From the NCBI GenBank assembly GCA_021029095.1, contig JAJOHG010000041.1, positions 124,001 to 188,000 on the forward strand: 64,000 nucleotides of DNA. Reading direction: 5' to 3'. Under the pieces are notes generated by a model. That model did no database searches. It was not told where the DNA came from and saw only the letters and a program-made list of their open reading frames with translations. How positions within the stretch are numbered: the first letter of the stretch is position 1; every line of letters begins with the position of its first letter. This DNA is from Phellopilus nigrolimitatus (taxonomy: Eukaryota > Basidiomycota > Agaricomycetes > Hymenochaetales > Hymenochaetaceae). The translations under genes and the position numbers were made by a program. This document shows, piece after piece, positions 31,425 to 39,257 of this stretch.

Positions 31425-32303
31425 CTACCCGATGACAGGCACGTCGTTCTCGGAGTCGAAGTCGTCGATCTGGTCGATGGGGACGAACATCCAGCGCTGG
31501 TTCGTCGCGCTGTCGTCGGCGGCCTCGGCGGTCAGTTGCGTGCCGGACTATATATATATATATATATATATACAACACGGTGTACATGAGGCGTAAGCAT
31601 TTGACACCTTGGCACGACCGGGAGAGGGGGGACGGGGGATTAGAACGGGACTCACGGTGCTGCTGTTGAGCGTGATCGCCACGCCGCCGTCGACGATCCT
31701 ATATGCACCATATAATATAATATTGCAAGACGTGGGGAAATACGCACATGTACTGCAGGGGCTCGCCCGCGACGGGCTGGAGCGTCCACGCCTCGGCGGC
31801 CGCGCTGTGGACGAGCGCGCCGTTCTGCGGCGCACGGGTTCAGAGTGGTTTCAGATATCCTGTGCAGGGATGAAAGGAGAGCGGGCTGCTCACGGAGTTG
31901 CGCACGTAGCCGCCCGCGCTCGCGTTCTGCTGCACGGTCTCGAGCACGCGGATCGTGGCGATGTACCCGCCGGTCGTCGCGTCTGCCGCCTCGACGAGGA
32001 ACTGCCCCCAAAACACGCATATCAATATGGTCATCTCTATCATGGGGGGGGGGGGGGGGGGGGCGGGTTACGGCTAGCAAGACGCACCTGCTCGTTGGTG
32101 TACTTCGGCTGCGTCATCGAGTAGCCGATGATGGGGTTTCCCTCGGCGATGGTCTCGTGCGCGTTGTTGAAGAAGAGCTGGTGCGGCACGCTGTAGACGT
32201 AGTACGTGCCGTAGGGCGGGTAGTAGATCGGCGGGACGACGACGGCGCCCGCGCAGAAGGCGAGCGAGAGCGCGGTGAGCGCGGCGAGCTTGAGGAACTT
32301 CAT
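31425..32303 (-). CDS. Small secreted beta-trefoil-like protein, family copy 2
   Basis: Starts 'MKFLKLAALTALSLAFCAGA' (signal peptide), then 'PPIYYPPYGTYYVY', 'FFNNAHETIAEGNPIIGYSM' and 'KYTNEQ'. Later exons give 'FLVEAADATTGGYIATIRVL' with 'ETVQQNASAGGYVRNS', 'NGALVHSAAAEAWTLQPVAG', 'MIVDGGVAITLNSS' and 'GTQLTAEAADDSATNQRWMF', ending 'VPIDQIDDFDSENDVPVIG'. This is about 170 residues in five exons. A 'GxYY' start, 'NEQF/NQRW' motifs and repeated short strands suggest a ricin-B-like beta-trefoil fold, which is an inference. Exon 2 is preceded by an intron holding a run of 20 C on the sense strand, and the last intron holds a (TA)n tract. The coding sequence is very GC-rich, unlike copy 3. Confidence 0.75.
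31549..31571. repeat. (TA)n microsatellite
   Basis: An uninterrupted TA dinucleotide run inside the last intron of the secreted-protein gene (copy 2). Confidence 0.9.
32044..32063 (+). repeat. Poly(G) tract (20 G)
   Basis: Twenty consecutive G on the plus strand, i.e. poly-C in the sense strand of the secreted-protein gene's first intron. Its length is likely to be unreliable in short-read data. Confidence 0.9.
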
Positions 32304-32614
32304 TCTTAAGAGGGGGAGGGATGAGGGATGTGCTTGGGAGCTTGGGGGAATGGGGGTGTGCTCGCTGGTCTGTCTTTTATGCGCGAGCTGGGCGCTTGGA
32401 CGGCGCGACATGCCGGGGGAGGGACGGAGACCTAGACCATTATGAGATAAATGGCATCGTCCTGGAAGGACAGACTGTTCATCTTTGCATTGAAGCTGCG
32501 CTGGCTGGGAGGGAGAAGCGACATAAATATTAAAAAAAAGACCCTAGAAGTGTTAGGAGAGAACAGCTGGGAAGCATTTCTTTTCCTGCTTGACGCCCGC
32601 GAAAAAGGAAAAGT

Positions 32615-32762
32615 GCGCAATCTTCGACCGAGTTGTGGCTTCGCCTATTGCCGAGCCTGCCGGGAGAGCCGGCCGCTGTTACATAGGCGGAGTTCCAAAT
32701 GACCAGATCAGCGCGCCGGCGCCTCCTGCTGTCTATCTCGCTGTAACGGGGCGCGCACTTCG
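32615..32762 (+). repeat. Duplicated block X (copy 1), upstream of CCDC25
   Basis: Contains 'gagttgtggcttcgc', 'gagcctgccggga', 'cataggcggagttccaaatgaccagatcag' split by substitutions, and 'cgctgtaacgg'. It matches the reverse complement of about 39040-39185. In this copy it ends a few bases before the CCDC25 start codon, so it includes that gene's promoter. Confidence 0.8.
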
Positions 32763-32768
32763 GCCGGG

Positions 32769-33960
32769 ATGGTACTCTTCTTCTCCTCGACAGGTATGCA
32801 CGTTAATCCGTCAGACGTATACGGAGCAGCACTGTAGCTAACACCCCCCCGCAGCGCTCGCAGCTGCGGACGGCCCCGACGCCGCCGCACCGCCGCCCGT
32901 CACGCTCTACATGGGCAAGGACAAGTTCGAAAGTGCGTGCTCGCCCCCTCTCGTCTCGAGCGCGCAGGGCTGAACACGCGGGCGCACACGCCAGACGAGG
33001 ACCTGATCAGGTACGCGTGGCCGCAGGACGTGTGGTTCCACGTCGACAAGCTGTCCTCCGCGCACGTCTACCTGCGCCTGCCCGACCGCGCGGACGGCGC
33101 GCCGCCGGATGCGGCGGCGATGTCGTGGGACGCGCTCCCCGAGGCGCTGCTCGCGGACTGCGCGCAGCTCGTCAAGGCGAACTCGATCGAGGGTGTGTGG
33201 CGCCGGCCGGCCGGCCATTCTCTTTTTGTTTTCTGTGTCGCGGTAGCTGAGGGCGCGCTGGCAGGGAACAAGAAGGATAATCTAATGGTAATATACACGC
33301 CCGCGAGCAATTTGAAGGTGGGCGCTGGGCGGCGGCTTCGTCGGCTAAACTATGCGATGATAATAACTGCTTTTTGTTTTTGTGGTAGAAAACGGGAGAC
33401 ATGGCCGTCGGACAAGTTTCTTTCAAGAGCGACAAAAAAGTGCGTTCCTTCCCTTTCTTTTTTTCCACTCCTTTCATGCCGTCCTGAACTCAAAAGTAAC
33501 AGGTGAAGCGAAGTGCGTGCCCCTCCCCTCCACCTAGACATAGACAGAGATGAAGAGAAGTCCCTGCTTATTTCATCTCCGACCGACCTCGACAGTACAC
33601 GTCGCGAAGCGCGAGAACGCGGTCGTGAACCGGCTGAACAAGACGAAGGTCGAGCGCGCGGTGGACCACGAGCAGGAGCGCGTCGACCGGCTGAAGCGCG
33701 AGAGCACCGCGAGCCGCGCGGTCGCAAATGCCAAGGTGAGTGCCTCTGCTCACTGATACATGTGCGCGCAGTCGTGACTCATATTCTACAACGCATAACA
33801 GAGAAAAGAGGCGGAGGAGCTCGCGCGGCAGCGCGCGGCGGAGAAGGCGGCGCGAGACTACGCGCTGCTGGACCAGGTGGACGACGAGGACGAGGGCGGA
33901 GAGGGCGGGCCGCAGCGGAAGCAGCAGAGCGTGCAGGAGATGATGGACGACTTCATGTAG
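32769..33960 (+). CDS. CCDC25: CCDC25 / Jlp2 family protein (NFACT-R, DUF814)
   Basis: Eight exons assembled by eye: 32769-32793, 32855-32932, 32995-33193, 33265-33317, 33389-33439, 33503 onward, then the 'HVAKRENAVVNRLNKTKVER' exon and a final exon ending at 33960. The product starts 'MVLFFSSTALAAADG', then 'VTLYMGKDKFENEDLIRYAW', 'PQDVWFHVDKLSSAHVYLRL', 'LLADCAQLVKANSIEGNKKD', 'NLMVIYTPASNLKKTGDMAV' and 'GQVSFKSDKKVKR'. It ends in a charged coiled-coil-like tail 'RKEAEELARQRAAEKAARDY...VQEMMDDFM'. This is the complete NFACT-R fold of the CCDC25/Jlp2 family, related to the RNA-binding part of ribosome quality-control NFACT proteins. There are no frame breaks. The sequence is GC-rich like its two neighbours. 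Confidence 0.93.
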
Positions 33961-34068
33961 AGCCCCAATGTATTGCTTAGATAATCTCAAGTACGACTTG
34001 CTTCGTCATGGCACGACCTGACCCGACCCTCTCTCGACTCTGCTGCTCTGAGTCTGAAGCGACCCGCG

Positions 34069-35914
34069 ATGGCCTCCGATCCCGATCCCTTCGTCTTCGC
34101 CGACTGGCCGCCCGCCCTCTCCGACGAGCAGCGCGCCGAGCTCACGCGCCTCGCGACCACATACGCCCTCGCGCACGGGCTGCTCTACCTCCCCCTCCCC
34201 GACCCCGCTGCCCCGCCCGCGCCCGCGCCCGCTGCGGCGCCGCAGTCCGCGATCCACGCCCCGCTCGCGCTGCTCCCCGCGCCCTTCCCGCGCGCACTGT
34301 TTGCAGGCGCGCGCCGCCTGCAGCGCGTGTACAACGTGCTCTACGCGCGCGTCGCGCTCGACGCGCCGTTCCTCGACGCCGTCATGGGCGCCCTCGCGGA
34401 CGTCGACGACTTCACCGCGCAGCTGTGGCGCAGCTGGCGCCGCCTGCGCGACGACGCCGGGATCCCGGAGGTGCGTTCGTGTGTCCGCCGCTTATTATGC
34501 ACAAGGGCGCCCTGGCGATTGTTGAGCCCCCGCAGCCCCTGCACCTCGGCCTCTTCCGCTCCGACTACCTCCTGCACGACGTGCCCGGCGCGCCGCTCGC
34601 CCTAAAGCAGGTCGAGTTCAACACCATCTCTTCCTCCTTCGGCGCGCTCGCCGAGCGCGTCTCCGGCCTGCACAAGTCAGTCCCCCCTGCTTTCCGGCCG
34701 CGATCTCACGGCGATCTGACGTCGTCCTGGAAGCTACCTCCTCGCGGCGACGGACTATTACGGCTGCTCGCCGCACCTCGCGCGCGCGAACCTCCCGCCG
34801 AACCGCACGACGGCGACGCTCGCCGCGGGCCTCGCCGCGGCGCACCGCGCATACGGCGTCACGGGGTGCGTGCGTCAATCGCTGCCCTGCGACCGCGCCA
34901 CTAACTAAATTACGGATTACGGCGCCAACGCAGGGCGCACATCCTCTTCGTCGTGCAGCCCGGCGAGCGCAACGTGTTCGACCAGCGCTGGCTCGAGTAC
35001 GAGCTCCTCGAAAAGTAAGTGCCCCACGCGCGCATCGCATCTCCGCTCCCGCTCAGGCGCGCACGCGCGCACACACGCAGGCACGCCATCCGCGTCGTCC
35101 GCCAGACGTTCGCGGAGCTCCGCACGAGCGCCGCGCTTGCGCCCGACCGCACGCTCACCGTGCCCGCGCCGGGGCTCCCCGCGCCCGTCGAAATCGCGGT
35201 CGTCTACTACCGCGCGGGCTACACCCCGGCGGACTACGACGGCGCCGCGGACTACGCCGTGCGCGAGCGCCTCAGCCGCGCGCGCGCGGTGAACTGCCCG
35301 ACGCTCGCGCTGCAGCTCGCGGGCGGGAAGAAGGTGCAGGAGGTGCTCGCGCGCCCGGGCGTGCTCGAGCGCTTCCTGCTCCCCGCCGGCATCGGCGGCG
35401 GCAGCGGCGACGAGGGCTTCGGCCCGGAGACGTTCACGCCCGCGGACGTCGCGGCCGTGCGCGCGAGCTGGGTCGACATGTGGGCGCTCGACGCGCCGGG
35501 CGGCGCCGCGCGCGCGCAGGAGGACGCAGCGGCGCTCGTGCTGAAGCCGCAGCGCGAGGGCGGGGGCAACAACGTGTACCGCGGCTGCGATCCCGGCGTT
35601 CCTCGCGGGCCTGCCGGAGCGCGAGCGCGCGGCGTGGATCGCGATGGCGCTGATCGCGCCGCCGGCGGGCACGGGCGGGTACCTCGTGCGCGCGGGCGGG
35701 GAGGAGGCGCGCCGCGCGGAGGTCGTGAGCGAGCTCGGCGTGTTTGGATGGGCGCTGTTCCGCGGACGAGGGGAGAGGGATACAGGTGGACGGGGAGGGC
35801 GAGGAGGGGGAGGAGGGTGGCGCGTGGCTTGTGCGCACGAAGGGGAGGGAGAGCGACGAGGGCGGCGTCGCAGTCGGCTTCTCGGTGCTTGATTCGGTGC
35901 TGCTTGTGGATTGA
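34069..35914 (+). CDS. GSH2: Glutathione synthetase (frame broken twice in this sequence)
   Basis: ATP-dependent joining of gamma-glutamylcysteine and glycine. Exon 1 (34069-34470) starts 'MASDPDPFVFADWPPALSDE' and includes 'LALLPAPFPRALFAGARRLQ'. Exon 2 (from 34536) has 'PLHLGLFRSDYLLHD' and 'KQVEFNTISSSFGALAERVS'. Later exons give 'NYLLAATDYYGCSPHLARAN', 'GAHILFVVQPGERNVFDQRW', 'IAVVYYRAGYTPADYDGAAD' and 'CPTLALQLAGGKKVQEVLAR'. The Gly-rich ATP-grasp loop is 'LKPQREGGGNNVYR', followed by 'IPAFLAGLPERERAAWIAMA', 'VVSELGVFGWALF', 'WLVRTKGRESDEGGVAVGFS' and 'VLDSVLLVD'. An extra G at about 35583, right after 'NNVYR', and another +1 shift between 35755 and 35789 interrupt the frame. The gene is otherwise textbook, so base errors or a fresh null allele are both possible. 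Confidence 0.9.
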
Positions 35915-36038
35915 ATGCATGTGTACAGAATACAGAACTGGATTACATTCGATGTAAATGGGCGGATGGATGTATATGTAGGCTACTCTAGAGACGATGA
36001 GAAGGAAACTGAAAATCGCGAAGCAGAAAAGTAATTAG

Positions 36039-36906
36039 TTAGATTTTGAGCTCCCAGCTGACGCCGCACCCGCACCCGGCGCCCTTCGCCTGCGGGTTGT
36101 CCGCGATGCGGAAGCTGCTGCCGATGAGCTCCGTCGCGAAGTCGAGCGTCGCGCCCTTCATCAGCGGCAGCGACACGGCGTCGACGAGCACGTTCGACGG
36201 GCGCAGCGTCGGGTGCGCGAAGAGGCTGCATAAACGGTCAGATTCGTAAGATTGAAGGGGAGAAAGAAAAGAAAGGAGCGCACTAGTCGTCCGGATTCCG
36301 TGCGGACGTCAGGTCCATCTTGTACTGGTACCCGTGGCACCCCCCGCTCTCGACGCTGATCCGCAGCGCAACGTCCGTGTCGCGCTCCCGCGCGGCGATG
36401 CGCCGCAGTTGCTGCACAAGCAAACGGAAGCCGTTCAGGACTGTCTTTCTGAATGAGAAGAAACAAGAGACGCAGCGCACCTCCGCCGCGCGCTCCGTGA
36501 GGACGAGGCGCGCGTCCGCGCGCGAGAGGGCGGGCGCGTCGAGCTCTGCGTCGTCGATGTCCGCCTGCGTCGGCGCGCGCAGCAGCTCGCACTCGCTTGC
36601 GTGCGCATCCGCGTTTGGGCGTCCGTGTGGCGGAGGCGGCGGTGGACCTGCGTCCGCGCCGCGCGCCTCGGCGGGCGAGGCTGCGCGCGGTGTGTGTGTG
36701 GTGTAGAGCAGCCGCTGGCGGGGCGCCTGCGCCGCGCCACTGCGGAGCGCGCGGCGGCAGCAGCTGTGGGCGTGACCGCCGATGCTGGTGCTGGTGCTGG
36801 GCGGGGAGAAGAGAAAGGGCCGGAGGGAGAGGCGGCGGGCGGCAGTGGACATGGTGGTGTGTGGTAGAGCGAGTCTCGACGCCGACGTCCGCCGAGAGGC
36901 GGCCAT
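36039..36906 (-). CDS. ISA2: Mitochondrial A-type iron-sulfur cluster assembly protein (ISA2-like)
   Basis: Three exons. The first encodes an Arg/Ser/Ala-rich, acid-poor presequence ('MAASRRTSASRLALPHTTMS' or from the second ATG at 36852, 'MSTAARRLSLRPFLFSPPST') and then 'LSRADARLVLTERAAE'. The second begins 'QLRRIAARERDTDVALRISV' and carries 'ESGGCHGYQYKMDL'. The third has 'YLFAHPTLRPSNVLVDAVSL', 'MKGATLDFATELIGSSFRIA' and 'NPQAKGAGCGCGVSWELKI'. The three conserved cysteines (CHGYQY and CGCG) are present. A-type proteins mature [4Fe-4S] clusters for mitochondrial aconitase, lipoate and biotin enzymes. It converges on the glutathione synthetase gene, leaving about 125 bp between stops. The ISA2 assignment over ISA1 rests on the 'SVESGGCHGYQYKM' form. 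Confidence 0.92.
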
Positions 36907-37078
36907 GACCGAGCAGCGCCTGCTTACGCAAGCAGGGAGTCGGCGAATCACGAGGATTGTGTAAGTCATTTTCCCACATATATTATTTTGGTTATTTTCA
37001 CTTCCTCCGAGATTCATAATAATATCACTTTGCCAACACAAACATTCTCTAAACAATCTCCCGACTGTATATAGTCTT

Positions 37079-37866
37079 CTACGCTTGGATAGGCACACCG
37101 TTCTCTGCGTTGAAATCAGCGATCTGATCAACGGGGACGAACACCCAGCGTTGATTCTCGGCGTTGTCGTTAACGGTTTCGGCGGTCAGCTGAGTGTATT
37201 TCTGAGTATATATGGAACAAGGGGTGAGGTTGGCAAAAAGGTCGAAATTGCGAGGTGTAGACTCACAGTTCCGTTATCTAGAGTAATCGCCAGGCCGTTA
37301 TCGACGATCCTATATGTGGCTCCGTTGAGTCAGATAGAAAAACGTGAAAACTCAGACGGACGTCTACCTGAATTGCAGAGCCTCATTATTGACTGGCTGA
37401 AGAGTCCAAGATTCGGCGGCCACGCTATGCTCAATCACACCACCCTACGAGGCTCAATCAGATATTAATACATCTTATAAGAAAACGGAATGCATTCACG
37501 GAGTTGCGGCAGTAGCCTCCCGCGTCCGGGTCTTCTTGTGCGGTCTCCAATACTCGAAGAGTGACGATATTACTTCCGCTGTCCGAGTCAGTGGTCTCGA
37601 CGAGGATCTGTGCAAACTTGTCGTTTCAAATAGATCAAAATATTATGAGCCCTGCTCACCTGCTCGTTAGTATAGTGGTTTGGGGTCATCGGGTAACCGA
37701 CGATCGGGTTTCCTTCTGCGATGGTGTTGTGTGCATTGGTAAAGAAAAGCTGGAACTGTACGTTATACACGTAGTAAGAACCATTTGATGGGTAATATAC
37801 TGGCGGAATCAAGGCCGCGACCGAGAGCGAGAGACTAGCAAGAGCAATGAGCTTGAGAAACTTCAT
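37079..37866 (-). CDS. Small secreted beta-trefoil-like protein, family copy 3
   Basis: Paralogue of the gene at 32303. Signal peptide 'MKFLKLIALASLSLSVAALI', then 'PPVYYPSNGSYYVYNVQFQL', 'FFTNAHNTIAEGNPIVGYPM' and 'HYTNEQ'. Later exons give 'ILVETTDSDSGSNIVTLRVL', 'ETAQEDPDAGGYCRNS', 'VIEHSVAAESWTLQPVNNEA', 'IVDNGLAITLDNGT', 'QLTAETVNDNAENQRWVFVP' and 'VDQIADFNAENGVPIQA'. The exon pattern is the same as copy 2 and it appears intact. The sequence is far less GC-rich than copy 2 although the proteins align throughout. This indicates that the two copies have lived under different local base composition or have different ages. The function is unknown; a secreted lectin-like or inhibitor-like role is only a guess from the fold. 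Confidence 0.75.
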
Positions 37867-37999
37867 GTTTGCGTGTTGAAGACTTGAGGTGAGGCTAAGG
37901 CTGCAGTAATGGACCTTTTTTACTCGGAAATAGTCGAGATTAATGATGCTACCGGACCAGAAGCATAAGAGCGGACTCGGAGTCTCAGATACGCCAACC

Positions 38000-38830
38000 A
38001 CAATCCATCAGCTTCGAATTCAATGCTAAACAAAATAAATGCTGAATGTCCAAATGCTTGTCTATTGGCTTCCTATGAAAGTTAGCTAGATTCCACACGT
38101 CACGGATGGGACATACTTCCGCGATCTAAAACGCGGTTATCCTGGAAGTATGCAAGAATGTAATTGACCTGAAAACAGATAGGCGGAGAACTGAAAGTTG
38201 AGTATTACACGGGGAAGTAAGCAGCTTGATTAGGCGCTCAGTCAGGGGAATGTTCAAGCTAGCTTTACAAAGACATATGACACCTACCTTTCTTGTTGCA
38301 GTGCGAATTCGCTATTATCCCAAGGGTCTTATTCAAGAATTTAGCGCTGTGAAGTGTCGAAGGTAAATTTCAAGGTGGACTCGTATGTATGTGTCTGTAA
38401 GGGTTCAGTTGATTACCAGCGAGACACGAAGAGGTATAAGATATGTTAGCCTCCTACAAATAGTCTGTCAGAACAAATATTTGACCTAGTACTTGCGGTG
38501 TTTCTGAAACCTAGGAGGAGCAAGGCGATCCTCCAGACGTGCCCGGACCAATACAGATAGCTGACCTATGCGACGAAGGTTGATTGTAATATATTATAGG
38601 GTCGAAACGAGGATAGGAAACGCACCGAGACTGCAGACTGGAACGATAGCTTGAAATGAGAGACTATGCTCCATGGCCGTGAGTATCGCGGGACCCGTGC
38701 GGCTCCATTTCAACTTGGGAACTGTGCCAGCGAATGGCTCGCAGAAAGAGGACAGGCAGCACTGAGCTGTTTTCTATGGACACAAATCAAGAAAATCTGA
38801 CCCCATGCCAGGGGCTTCGAGCTGCCTACC
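38000..38830. other. Intergenic, no gene seen
   Basis: No supported open frame or family. It lies between the promoter of the third secreted-protein gene and duplicated block Y. Confidence 0.4.
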
Positions 38831-38833
38831 CAC

Positions 38834-38856
38834 AAAAAAAAAAAAAAAAAAAAAAA
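38834..38856 (+). repeat. Poly(A) tract (23 A)
   Basis: Twenty-three consecutive A, adjoining duplicated block Y copy 2 (starting about 38880). It may mark a duplication breakpoint. Confidence 0.85.
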
Positions 38857-38879
38857 CTCCGAATGATCAAGCGCTTGTT

Positions 38880-39185
38880 CTGAAAGGCAGTAAGCTTAAA
38901 GCGGAACTGCGCATCATGACGGAACGTATTCTCGTGATTTTAAGTATAACTTGTTTGAAGGACTGTCCTGGAAGTACGGCAAATTCCCAGGAAGTCAGTT
39001 GAAAAACAATCTGACAAAGAATTGAAGGTGTGCGCCGTTACAGCGAAGTAGCTGCAGGTATTTGACACAGGAGAGCTGATCTGGTCATTTGGAACTCGCC
39101 TATGCAGCGGGCGCCTTTCCCGGCAGGTTCGGCCTAAAACGATAATACGCGAAGCCACGACTCGGCCGAAGACCTTCTGCGCGCT
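38880..39185 (-). repeat. Duplicated blocks Y and X (copy 2), inverted
   Basis: 38880-39035 is an inverted copy of 27285-27440 (block Y). 39040-39185 is an inverted copy of 32615-32762 (block X, the CCDC25 promoter region). The two blocks are far apart in the left half but fused directly here, so this is a rearranged mosaic and not a simple copy. Confidence 0.78.
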
Positions 39186-39257
39186 TATCCTCTTCTATTG
39201 ACCTACATACAAGTCCTAGCCGCAATTGTTCGTGCGCAAGGATCAGTTTCAGTGCCA

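Noticed and set aside
32933..36979. Long antisense and alternate frames across CCDC25, GSH2 and ISA2
   Set aside because: GC-rich coding sequence leaves alternate frames open; the conserved proteins account for the region.
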